Made by a program: the position numbers and the translations under genes
Assembly: GCA_003156795.1 (NCBI GenBank)
Contig: PMHU01000316.1
Location: 62,821-71,170, forward strand
Direction: 5' to 3'
Length of the DNA: 8,350 nt
Source of the DNA: Acidimicrobiaceae bacterium
GTDB taxonomy: Bacteria > Actinomycetota > Acidimicrobiia > Acidimicrobiales > Palsa-688
Notes under the pieces: model-generated
Told to the model about the DNA's origin: nothing
Database searches by the model: none
What the model saw: the letters and a program-made list of their open reading frames with translations, nothing else
Shown: one piece after another, positions 1-5,904 of the stretch
Numbering within the stretch: position 1 is the stretch's first letter
Layout of the letters: the number at the start of each line of letters is the position of its first letter

Positions 1-108
1 TGCAAGCTGGTGGTTCCGGATTGGATGAGCAACAAACCGGCGGCGATCACTGCCGAGGATCGTACGCGGCGGCGATCCCCTTTGCCCTCCACCTGCCCAG
101 CGACCTAA
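1..108 (+). CDS. Possible 3' end of a rightward gene cut by the left edge
   Basis: Frame 1 is open from the first base to a TAA at 106-108, giving 35 residues with mostly G or C in the third codon position. The peptide begins CKLVVPDWMSNKPAAITAED and ends in a basic, Ser/Pro-rich tail. I recognise no family. Support comes from position: the frame closes shortly before the hairpin at 125-160, beyond which the leftward ferritin-like gene ends, so a convergent gene pair would make sense. In DNA this GC-rich a 35-codon open frame can easily be chance, so this is a weak call. Confidence 0.3.
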   Translation, partial: CKLVVPDWMSNKPAAITAEDRTRRRSPLPSTCPAT

Positions 109-124
109 GCGAGGAGGCCACGCC

Positions 125-160
125 GGCCGCAGCCCAGGAGAGAGCGCCTGGGCTGCGGCC
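125..160. terminator. Perfect 14-bp hairpin, probable terminator of the cupredoxin/ferritin-like operon
   Basis: The arms at 125-138 (GGCCGCAGCCCAGG) and 147-160 are exact reverse complements around an 8-base loop. The hairpin lies 10 bp beyond the stop codon of the leftward ferritin-like gene. Neither flank has a T-tract, so it is not a textbook intrinsic terminator, but T-poor hairpins at gene ends are common in high-GC Actinobacteria. Being symmetrical, it could also stop rightward transcription of the gene that may end at 108. Confidence 0.6.
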
Positions 161-170
161 TGGTGTGCGG

Positions 171-1013
171 TCAGCTGCCGGAGTAGTCGGTGGCAGGCCG
201 AGCCAGGGCGGTCGGGTTGAACGCCAGGGGGCTGCCGGTACTGAACATGTTGGCCTGGCTGCCTTGAATGCCGGGGTACTGGCCCAACACGTAGTAAAGG
301 ATGGCCGCGTGTTGCATCTCGACCGGGTGGATGGTGGCGGCAACGGCGATCGAGCTGGATGCGCTCAAGGCCGGGATGGCGTTCTGGTAGGTCTGGGCCG
401 CTATGTTCTCGATCAGAAGCGCCAGCTGCGCCAGCTCGGTGGCGTTGGTGACCTGGCCGAACTTCTGGTTGACGGTGGGCGTGAGAGCCGGGTCAGTGAC
501 AGAGACGGCGGTCTTGCCGGCTGCGGTCAACGCCGAGTTCCAGGCCGCGGCGTGATCCTGATGCTGCTTCATCGCCGTTTCCGCGAACGTGGCTACCGCC
601 GGGGGCACCTTTCCGAGCTTGCCGGCAGTCGCCGCAGCCAGACCGGCCTTGTAGGCGTAGACGCCCAGGTTCTCCAGGCTGGCCGCGGTGGCGGCCACGG
701 CCAGGTCGCCGGTGAGCGAACCGGAGGTCGTGGTCGGCGTCGGGAGAGTCGTGGCGGATGAGGCGGACTTCGACGACGATCCGCAGGCGGCGAGCAGGGC
801 CCCTCCGGCTCCGATCCCCGCCGCGCCCAGGATGAAGGTGCGACGGCTGCTGATCTTGTGGCTCACGCCTTGACCGGCCGCCTTGAAGGACTCGATCCAT
901 TCGGTTACGGCCGCTTGCATGGCCGGCAGGGCCTGATCGCGGTGCATCTGGTCGAGCTGGTCTGTCATGGCAGCCAGTTCGGCGTCGGACATGTGGTCGT
1001 TGTACGTGCTCAT
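171..1013 (-). CDS. Tat-exported ferritin-like lipoprotein (Ferritin_2-type domain)
   Basis: This 280-residue protein has four parts. Residues 1-55 form a hydrophilic, probably helical N-terminal segment. A twin-arginine motif SRRTFI (56-61) opens a glycine/alanine-rich hydrophobic stretch ending in a lipobox, LLAAC (Cys77). A Ser/Thr/Pro linker follows to about residue 100, then a ferritin-like helical bundle from about 103 to 245. Candidate metal ligands fit a di-iron four-helix bundle: Glu114 (SLENLG), His151 and His154 (HQDH), Glu202 (IENIAAQTY), and Glu232/His235 (EMQH). The expected product is a lipid-anchored extracytoplasmic protein exported folded by Tat. Its substrate is unknown; proteins of this family are often called ferritin-like or desiccation-related, and iron storage is not shown. 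Its ATG overlaps the upstream stop by 4 bp (ATGA), with AAGGAG 8 bases upstream inside the previous gene, so translation is probably coupled. Confidence 0.9.
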   Translation of the reverse strand: MSTYNDHMSDAELAAMTDQLDQMHRDQALPAMQAAVTEWIESFKAAGQGVSHKISSRRTFILGAAGIGAGGALLAACGSSSKSASSATTLPTPTTTSGSLTGDLAVAATAASLENLGVYAYKAGLAAATAGKLGKVPPAVATFAETAMKQHQDHAAAWNSALTAAGKTAVSVTDPALTPTVNQKFGQVTNATELAQLALLIENIAAQTYQNAIPALSASSSIAVAATIHPVEMQHAAILYYVLGQYPGIQGSQANMFSTGSPLAFNPTALARPATDYSGS

Positions 1014-1882
1014 GAGAGCGCTCCTTCGCTGGCCGGGCTGGCGCTGCTAGTGGGGTAGAAGCTGTTGGGAAAGCCGATGCTGCCTGCGACCGCTGGGAGG
1101 CTTTCGACCACCATCGGGCTGAGCGCGATCAGCTGCGGGGCGCCTGCGCTGAGAAGGGCCTTGACCGCGATCAGGACCGCGACGTGTTGGGCTTCGACGC
1201 CCATGATCGAAGCCGTGATCTTCTTGGCGTTGGAGTCGCCGTACAGCGAGCAGTTCGCCACGTAGGTCTCGGCGGCGACGTTCTCCAAAGTCATGGCCAG
1301 GCCGACTACGGCGAGAGCCCCGGCCGAAGCCGATTCCTTGACGATGGAGGCGACCGCCGCGTTCACGACCGGCACGTACTTCGGGTCGGCCATGCTCTGT
1401 GCCTGGCCGCCGAGCGCCTGGGCTGCGGAGTTGAAAGCCTGTCCGTGCTGGGCGTGCTGAGCCATGGTGGTCTGGGCGAAGGCCTTGACCACTCCATTGG
1501 CTGACGACCCGCCGATGTAGGGGAGCGTCAGCGCCGTCTTGTAGGTGCTCACGGCCAGGTTCTCGATCGACGCCGAGGTCTGGAGCATCTGGATGTCCGT
1601 CGGCGTGTCGGCGAAAGCGGGGGATGCCGCCAGACCCAGCAAGGTGGCGCCGAACGCAGTAGCGGCGAGGGCGCCGCCACCGGCGAGACCCTTGCGGATC
1701 CCGTTCTGATGAGCGATCGCACTCTGCATTGACAGGTCGGGGTCGATCTCGCCTCGAGCCCGCTGTTCGTGGCCGAGCTCTACCAGCTCGTCGAGGGATT
1801 GATCCGTGGCGCGCATGGCGTCGGAGTGAAGGTCTTGGGATTGCTCGACGAGTTCGCCGAGGGCCCTGTCATCTATGGGCAT
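1010..1882 (-). CDS. Secreted ferritin-like protein, paralogue of its downstream neighbour
   Basis: This 290-residue protein has the same plan as the following gene. Residues 1-60 are hydrophilic and rich in Asp, Glu and Gln. A glycine/alanine hydrophobic segment (about 65-91) ends at a good signal peptidase I site, SPAFA before Asp92. The helical bundle holds Glu107 (SIENLAVSTY), His143/His146, Glu200 and Glu205 (LENVAAETY), and Glu230/His233 (EAQH). The n-region has Arg63-Lys64 instead of Arg-Arg and there is no lipobox, so this member is probably soluble or associated rather than lipid-anchored, and its export route is unclear. AAGGAGC lies 8 bases before the ATG. The gene starts 49 bp after the cupredoxin stop and overlaps the next gene by 4 bp. 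The two bundles probably work as a pair, possibly as a hetero-oligomer; that is inference from coupling and similarity. Confidence 0.87.
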   Translation of the reverse strand: MPIDDRALGELVEQSQDLHSDAMRATDQSLDELVELGHEQRARGEIDPDLSMQSAIAHQNGIRKGLAGGGALAATAFGATLLGLAASPAFADTPTDIQMLQTSASIENLAVSTYKTALTLPYIGGSSANGVVKAFAQTTMAQHAQHGQAFNSAAQALGGQAQSMADPKYVPVVNAAVASIVKESASAGALAVVGLAMTLENVAAETYVANCSLYGDSNAKKITASIMGVEAQHVAVLIAVKALLSAGAPQLIALSPMVVESLPAVAGSIGFPNSFYPTSSASPASEGALS

Positions 1883-1902
1883 TGCGGGTTGCTCCTTGTG
1901 TT

Positions 1903-1931
1903 GGGTTGGTCGGGTGGTGGGTGAGTGGGGG
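1903..1931 (+). other. G-run cluster (possible G-quadruplex) in the cupredoxin/ferritin-like spacer
   Basis: The + strand has four G-runs of at least three (1903-1905, 1912-1914, 1919-1921, 1927-1931) with loops of 6, 4 and 5 bases, which meets the usual G3+N1-7 rule. It fills most of the 49-bp spacer. The + strand is the template for these leftward genes, so the mRNA would be C-rich here. No function is evident, and high GC content makes chance occurrence likely. Confidence 0.3.
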
Positions 1932-2291
1932 TCAGGTCACGACGAGGGTGCCGTGCATGAACTGGTGGATCATGCAGATGTAGGCGTAGGTGCCTGGGGT
2001 GGTCGGCGCCGTGAAAGTCACCGTGGCGCCGGGGGCGACGTTGCCCGTGTTGAACGCGTTGGAGACGGACGTGACGGTGTGGGTGGCGGCGTCTTCGTTG
2101 TGCACGGTCAGGCGGGCTCCGGGGCTGACGCTCAGGCTGGCGGGCGAGAACGCGAAGTTCTTGATCGTGATGGAAGTGCCCGATACCGCCGCCGCCGAAG
2201 GGCTTCCCGCTTTCGAGCTCCCGCAAGCGCCGAGGGCGCCGGCAGAGATGATCAAGGTGAGTAGTGGGAGAAGCAGCTTGGACGGGCGCAT
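1932..2291 (-). CDS. Amicyanin/plastocyanin-like cupredoxin lipoprotein
   Basis: The product is 119 residues from the chosen start. It opens with a short basic n-region (MRPSK), a Leu/Ile-rich core and a lipobox, LGAC, so it should be a small lipid-anchored protein outside the membrane. A Ser/Ala-rich linker leads to a cupredoxin domain. The type 1 copper ligands are visible: a His in the segment AATHTVTS and the C-terminal loop YICMIHQFMHG, giving Cys-x2-His-x2-Met as in amicyanin. It probably carries electrons or binds copper; the redox partner is unknown. The open frame extends upstream to 2393, but this ATG places the signal peptide at the N-terminus, and the proposed promoter at 2344-2371 would start RNA near 2337, removing the upstream starts. 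A GGAAAG lies about 12 bases before the ATG. It is the first gene of a leftward operon with two ferritin-like genes. Confidence 0.88.
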   Translation of the reverse strand: MRPSKLLLPLLTLIISAGALGACGSSKAGSPSAAAVSGTSITIKNFAFSPASLSVSPGARLTVHNEDAATHTVTSVSNAFNTGNVAPGATVTFTAPTTPGTYAYICMIHQFMHGTLVVT

Positions 2292-2343
2292 GTGGTCGTG
2301 GCACTTTCCGGGGGGTGGGCTGTGTGGTCGGACTTTCATTACC

Positions 2344-2371
2344 TTTCGAAGCCGACGGGCATCCCGGATTG
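2344..2371 (-). promoter_or_regulatory. Predicted SigK-like promoter for the cupredoxin/ferritin-like operon
   Basis: Read on the minus strand this is CAATCC, a 16-base spacer, then TCGAAA. As I recall it, the mycobacterial SigK consensus is CCATCC-N16/17-CCGAAT. The match is imperfect (one and two mismatches), but the same element with the same spacing faces the anti-sigma gene at 2409-2436. A start about 7 bases downstream gives a leader of roughly 46 bases to the ATG at 2291. Confidence 0.5.
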
Positions 2372-2408
2372 GAATCGGACCGGACACGCGCAAAAACGGA
2401 CGCCATCC

Positions 2409-2436
2409 ACATCCGTGACGGGTGTCGGCGTCGAAT
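2409..2436 (+). promoter_or_regulatory. Predicted SigK-like promoter for the anti-sigma gene
   Basis: This reads ACATCC, a 16-base spacer, then TCGAAT, differing by one base in each hexamer from the SigK-type consensus as I remember it. Transcription would begin near 2443, about five bases before the ATG at 2448. That would make a nearly leaderless mRNA and explain the missing Shine-Dalgarno site. Autoregulation by the cognate sigma factor is typical of such anti-sigma loci. Confidence 0.5.
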
Positions 2437-2447
2437 CAGCAGTCGAG

Positions 2448-3248
2448 ATGGTCGAGCCGGGCGGTGCTAACGATGCGACCTTGGGCCACGACGCGATCGG
2501 GGAGTTGCTCGGCCCGTTCGCGCTCGACGCCCTCGACCCCTTCGAGGCGGCCGCCGTCAGAGCGCATTTGGTCGACTGTCCCCGCTGCCGGGACGAGGTC
2601 ACTCGACATCAGCAGGCGGCGGCGATGCTCGCCAACACGGGCGGGGACGCACCCGCAGAAATGTGGAAAGCGATCGAGACCCGCATACAACAGCCCGCTC
2701 CCGAGGGACCGGCCTTCCCGCAACTCGAGCGTTCGGCGTGGGTCGGGCGCTCGATCGGTCCTAGCCGTCGGCATCGTCTCGGTTTGCGCGCCGGCGCCCT
2801 GATGGCGGCCGCCGCGCTGGCCTTTTCCGTTCTCGGGGCGGCCTTGGGGCGACTGGACCGCGGACCAAATCAACCGGCCGGTGCCGCCGGGAGTCAGAGT
2901 CTGTCGGCCGCCGCCCGCGACGCTCTGCTCGACCCCTCGTCGAACCGGGTCGTGCTCGAGAGTACCGACGCCGACCCCCGGCCAGCTGCCGAGGTCGTCT
3001 CCCTCCGATCTGGCGCGGCCTACCTCTTCGACGACGGGCTTCCTCCGCTGCCGTCCGAGAAGACCTACCAGCTGTGGGCCATGATCGACGGCCAATCGAT
3101 CTCGGTCGGCCTGCTGGGCACGCATCCGACCACGTCGTCGTTCACTCTCGACCCGACCGACTTGACCGACGCGTTCGCGGTGACGATCGAGCCGGCCGGC
3201 GGGAGTATCGCTCCCACCAGCCGGCCGGTGGCCAGCACCACTGTTTGA
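2448..3248 (+). CDS. RskA-type membrane anti-sigma factor with zinc-finger ZAS domain
   Basis: The product is 266 residues from ATG 2448. The cytoplasmic N-terminus is an anti-sigma domain with the zinc-binding pattern His-x3-Cys-x2-Cys (H40, C44, C47; HLVDCPRC). A single hydrophobic segment at about 112-134 crosses the membrane. The extracytoplasmic domain has the marks of the anti-sigma-K factor RskA family: YQLWAMIDG (207-215) and AFAVTIEPAGGS (242-253). It should hold an ECF sigma factor inactive until regulated proteolysis; in mycobacteria RskA controls SigK. No sigma gene lies next to it, which is unusual. The frame is open back to 2292, but those upstream codons look non-coding and span both predicted promoters. 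The chosen ATG lacks a clear Shine-Dalgarno site, so the start is less certain than the family. It is divergent from the cupredoxin operon. Confidence 0.88.
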   Translation: MVEPGGANDATLGHDAIGELLGPFALDALDPFEAAAVRAHLVDCPRCRDEVTRHQQAAAMLANTGGDAPAEMWKAIETRIQQPAPEGPAFPQLERSAWVGRSIGPSRRHRLGLRAGALMAAAALAFSVLGAALGRLDRGPNQPAGAAGSQSLSAAARDALLDPSSNRVVLESTDADPRPAAEVVSLRSGAAYLFDDGLPPLPSEKTYQLWAMIDGQSISVGLLGTHPTTSSFTLDPTDLTDAFAVTIEPAGGSIAPTSRPVASTTV

Positions 3249-3395
3249 CCCGAATTTCGTAATCGCTTGGGACTTTGGTCATCTGTACCGGCGTCCGCCA
3301 CGAACACCTACGAGCGAGCCGCTTTTTTCGCCATCCTCTCAGCGTGATCGGCGCCGCCGACCTGAGCGAACCTAGAACGACAAGGAGACAGACCA
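3249..3395 (+). other. Gap between the anti-sigma gene and tatA
   Basis: This 147-bp gap has no credible ORF. It ends with AAGGAG 8 bases before the tatA start. A promoter for the tat genes would be expected here because the gap is long, but no hexamer pair stands out. TCATCT (3279-3284) and ACGAAC (3300-3305) vaguely resemble the upstream motif but have a 15-base spacing and more mismatches. Confidence 0.4.
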
Positions 3396-3674
3396 ATGCT
3401 GGCCTTCATAAGTGATACCGGGATCGTCGTAGCAGTCATCGCGTTTGTGGCTCTGTTCGGTGCCAGCCACATCCCCAAGCTGGCCCGCAACCTCGGCGAA
3501 GCCGGTAAGGAGTTCCGAAAGGCGCGCACAGAGTTCGAAGGGGTAGAACCGAAGACCGCGCCTTCCGCGGTTGCCATCCCCTCGGCGGTGCCCGATGATC
3601 GGATCACGCTTACCAGGTCGCAGCTGGACGAGCTTTTGGCCAGCCGTACCGAGCGCGCCGACAGCGCGTCCTGA
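3396..3674 (+). CDS. tatA: Sec-independent translocase subunit TatA
   Basis: This 92-residue protein has an N-terminal membrane helix (about 9-22) ending in the Phe-Gly hinge (LFGASHIP), followed by a basic amphipathic helix (KLARNLGEAGKEFRKART) and a variable polar tail. That is the TatA/E layout and normal length. TatA oligomers form the passage for folded proteins once TatBC has bound a twin-arginine signal. AAGGAG lies 8 bases before the ATG. tatB follows after 48 bp. The presence of tatB and tatC just downstream makes the assignment firm. A likely local client is the twin-arginine ferritin-like lipoprotein encoded at 171-1013. Confidence 0.93.
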   Translation: MLAFISDTGIVVAVIAFVALFGASHIPKLARNLGEAGKEFRKARTEFEGVEPKTAPSAVAIPSAVPDDRITLTRSQLDELLASRTERADSAS

Positions 3675-3722
3675 CCGCTGCCATAGCGACGCACGTTTTT
3701 CAACCGGCGAAGGAGGCTAACG

Positions 3723-4100
3723 GTGTTCGATATCGGTCCCGAGAAGTTGTTGGTCGTCATGACCATCGCGTTGGCTGTCCTCGGACCCGAACGCATCCCC
3801 CAGGTGGCCCGAGGGCTGGGCCGGGCCCGAGCTGAGATCCGCAGGCTCACCAGCGAGGTCCACCCCGACGCTCTGAACGCCCTCAGGAACCCTCGGGGGG
3901 CTCTCCTCGACGCCGTGGCCGAACCGAGGAGCGCCATCACCGAGGCCGTCGCTCAGCCCCGATTGGCGCTCGCCGATGCCATTGCCGATTTCAAGTTCAA
4001 GCCGCCGCCTACGGCGCCGTCTTCGGTCCCCAACGGCGCCCCGGCGACCGCTTCTGTCCTGGCCGGAAACGCATCGCCCGATGACCCGGCTTTCAACTGA
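3723..4100 (+). CDS. tatB: Sec-independent translocase subunit TatB
   Basis: This 125-residue protein starts at GTG with GGAGG 7 bases upstream. The N-terminal helix with Glu7 and the hinge LGPERIP (20-26) are TatB hallmarks and distinguish it from the preceding TatA. An amphipathic helix (QVARGLGRARAEIRRL) follows. Residues 57-89 hold three tandem 11-residue units (PRGALLDAVAE, PRSAITEAVAQ, PRLALADAIAD), which should form a regular helix interrupted by prolines. The tail is Pro/Ala-rich. TatB binds TatC and helps receive twin-arginine signals. tatC begins 14 bp later. Confidence 0.9.
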   Translation: MFDIGPEKLLVVMTIALAVLGPERIPQVARGLGRARAEIRRLTSEVHPDALNALRNPRGALLDAVAEPRSAITEAVAQPRLALADAIADFKFKPPPTAPSSVPNGAPATASVLAGNASPDDPAFN

Positions 4101-4114
4101 ACGGTGAAATCGAC

Positions 4115-4900
4115 GTGACGATCCTCGAGGAAGCGCCCCCGGCCAACGCGGCCCCATCCAACGAGGATGGACAAGCGGCGATGACGCTGGCAGAGCATCT
4201 GACCGAGCTGCGCCATCGTCTCATCATCTCTGTCGCTGCCCTCACGGTCGGAACCGTCGTAGCCTGGTTCTTCTACAGCCACGCCGTCTCGTTCATGATC
4301 GCCCCGTACCGCGACTTCGTGCTGCACCACCCGCAGAAGGACATTTCGGGTGGCAATCTGGTCACGACCGCACCGCTGGAAGGTTTCACGACCCGTCTCA
4401 CCATCTCGGCCTATCTCGGCGTCGTATTGGCGGCGCCGGTGTGCCTCTGGGAGTTCTGGCGATTCGTTACCCCCGGACTTCACAAGTCCGAGAGACGCTA
4501 CGCGGGCCCGTTCATCGCCTCGGCCGTGGCCCTGTTCGCCCTCGGGGTTACCACCGCGGTGATCATCTTCCCCAAGGCCATCGCCTGGATGATCACCGTG
4601 AGCGGCAGCGGTATCGCTCCTCTGTTCTCACCCAGCAAGTACTTCGGGCTGTACGCGCTGTGCTGCATCGTGTTCGGCGCCGCTTTTACCTACCCCGTCA
4701 TCCTGGTGTTCTTGCAGCTGGTCGGGGTTCTCTCCAGCGCCAAGCTGCGCAAGTGGCGTCGCTACGCCATCGTGCTCATAGTCGCTGTCGCCGCCGTCAT
4801 CACGCCCAGCAACGACCCCTTCTCTTTCACGGCCATGGCGGTCCCCCTCCTCGTCTTCTACGAGGCCTCTATCCTGACCGGCCGGCTCTTGCGCAAGTGA
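4115..4900 (+). CDS. tatC: Sec-independent translocase subunit TatC
   Basis: This 261-residue protein has the six-helix TatC fold. Recognisable motifs are AEHLTELRHRL (26-36) at the N-terminus, PLEGFTTRL (87-95) in the first periplasmic loop region, FVTPGLHKSERR (117-128) in the cytoplasmic loop, and the C-terminal TPSNDPFSFTAMAVPLLVFYE (from 230). TatC is the receptor for twin-arginine signal peptides. The Glu that usually follows Phe in the FxxxFExP-like segment appears to be Thr192 here (FGAAFTYPV). The GTG start has GGTGA upstream at suitable spacing; ATG 4181, just before the conserved motif, is an alternative. The stop codon overlaps the next gene's GTG by 4 bp. Confidence 0.95.
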   Translation: MTILEEAPPANAAPSNEDGQAAMTLAEHLTELRHRLIISVAALTVGTVVAWFFYSHAVSFMIAPYRDFVLHHPQKDISGGNLVTTAPLEGFTTRLTISAYLGVVLAAPVCLWEFWRFVTPGLHKSERRYAGPFIASAVALFALGVTTAVIIFPKAIAWMITVSGSGIAPLFSPSKYFGLYALCCIVFGAAFTYPVILVFLQLVGVLSSAKLRKWRRYAIVLIVAVAAVITPSNDPFSFTAMAVPLLVFYEASILTGRLLRK

Positions 4901-5904
4901 CGCCCGGCGCCAGCCAACTCTGGCGCCAGTCGAACGCCGTGGCCCACTTCCTTCCTCCCACTCGACGCCGGGTCCGCGTGGCGTTGGGCCTGCTATGGCT
5001 CCTCGACGCCGGGCTCCAGGCCGCGCCGGCCCCATTTACCGCAGACTGGTGGCGCACCGATCTGGCCCAGTCGGTCATGGGCCAGCCGATGCCGGTCAAC
5101 CACTCGATTTTCTGGGCCGTCAACATCATCGCCGCCCACCCCGCGGTGTGGAACTCGTGCTTCGTCGCCATCCAAGCCGCGTTCGGCCTGGCTCTGATCG
5201 CAGGCCGATTCGACCGAGTCGCCATCGTCGCATCGATCCCCTGGGCCCTCGGGGTCTGGTGGGTCGGAGAAGGATTCGGAACTATCCCGACCGGCTTCGC
5301 CCTCCTCGCCTCTGGGTCGCCGGGTCCGGTGCTTCTGTATCCGCTCCTCGGGATCCTCGCCTGGCCGACGCGGGCGCGTTCCCGTTGTTCGCAGTTCTCA
5401 GACGACGCGGCTACGTCTGCTGTATGTCGCCGCACGGGTATGGCGGCCTGGGTCGTCCTGTGGGCCGGCCAGGCTCTGCTGCAGATCCCGTGGTCGATGC
5501 CATCGGGACGAGTCCTGGTCGCCAATGTCGAGGAGAACTCGCAGGGTCAGCCCCGGTGGCTGGAGGCGGTCGCCCACGTGACGGGATCGGTGGCTCTCCA
5601 CCACGGCGTGGCCCTCAGCGCCGGCTTGGCCGTTGCGCAGGTCCTCATAGGCCTCGGAGTGCTAGTCCCTCGAGCCCGCCGTTGGGCGCTTGGGGTCGGC
5701 ATCGCCGTGAGCCTGGTCTTCTGGGTGGGCTTCCAGTACCTCGGAGGCATAGCCGCCGGTGGCGCCACCGACCCCGGCTCGGCCCCCTTGATGATCCTGT
5801 TGGCGCTCTCCATGTGGCCGGTCCGGGCCCGAGAGTCGAAGCGGAGGATCAGCCCTGACCGCCTGGGGCGACCGACACCGGTTCTCTCGCCCGCCGGGGC
5901 GTGA
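4897..5904 (+). CDS. Polytopic membrane protein of unknown function, coupled to tatC
   Basis: The product is 335 residues from a GTG that overlaps the tatC stop codon (GTGA). The same frame is open further upstream, but that part lies over tatC and is not real. There are about eight hydrophobic segments, near residues 28-44, 84-103, 107-124, 135-156, 181-195, 235-257, 262-280 and 294-308. Conserved-looking patches are LGLLWLLDAGLQ, WALGVWWVGEGFG and GGATDPGSAPL. I have an impression of similar unnamed membrane proteins in many Actinobacteria, some loosely DoxX-like, but cannot name a function. Coupling to tatC means it is made with the translocase. Its last 56 bp overlap the convergent gene at 5849. 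Confidence 0.82.
   Translation: MTPGASQLWRQSNAVAHFLPPTRRRVRVALGLLWLLDAGLQAAPAPFTADWWRTDLAQSVMGQPMPVNHSIFWAVNIIAAHPAVWNSCFVAIQAAFGLALIAGRFDRVAIVASIPWALGVWWVGEGFGTIPTGFALLASGSPGPVLLYPLLGILAWPTRARSRCSQFSDDAATSAVCRRTGMAAWVVLWAGQALLQIPWSMPSGRVLVANVEENSQGQPRWLEAVAHVTGSVALHHGVALSAGLAVAQVLIGLGVLVPRARRWALGVGIAVSLVFWVGFQYLGGIAAGGATDPGSAPLMILLALSMWPVRARESKRRISPDRLGRPTPVLSPAGA

Noticed and set aside
21..761. Long + strand open frame over the ferritin-like gene.
   Set aside because: Arg/Gly-rich low-complexity translation typical of an antisense shadow in GC-rich DNA; the minus-strand protein has signal, lipobox and metal ligands.
2292..2393. Extended start of the cupredoxin at 2393 or 2339.
   Set aside because: It would bury the lipoprotein signal peptide 18-34 residues inside the protein and put the start upstream of the predicted transcription start.
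2403..2436. CCATCC (2403-2408) as an exact SigK -35 box paired with TCGAAT.
   Set aside because: The spacing would be 22 bases, too long. The overlapping ACATCC at 2409-2414 has the right spacing and is mirrored on the other strand.
2292..2447. N-terminal extension of the anti-sigma factor from GTG 2292.
   Set aside because: The extra residues resemble no anti-sigma N-terminus, the GTG abuts the divergent start codon, and the stretch contains both predicted promoters.
3250..3255. CCGAAT as a SigK-type -10 box for the tat genes.
   Set aside because: No CCATCC-like hexamer lies 16-17 bases upstream; that DNA is the GC-rich end of the anti-sigma gene.
3313..3328. Mini-hairpin AGCG-AGC-CGCT followed by six T bases after the anti-sigma gene, as a terminator.
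   Set aside because: Only a 4-bp stem with a 3-base loop; the T run is suggestive but the structure is too weak to annotate.
4441..4896. Upstream part of the open frame that continues into the gene at 4897.
   Set aside because: It lies entirely over tatC in another frame; tatC is unmistakable, and a GTG exactly at the tatC stop gives a normal membrane protein.
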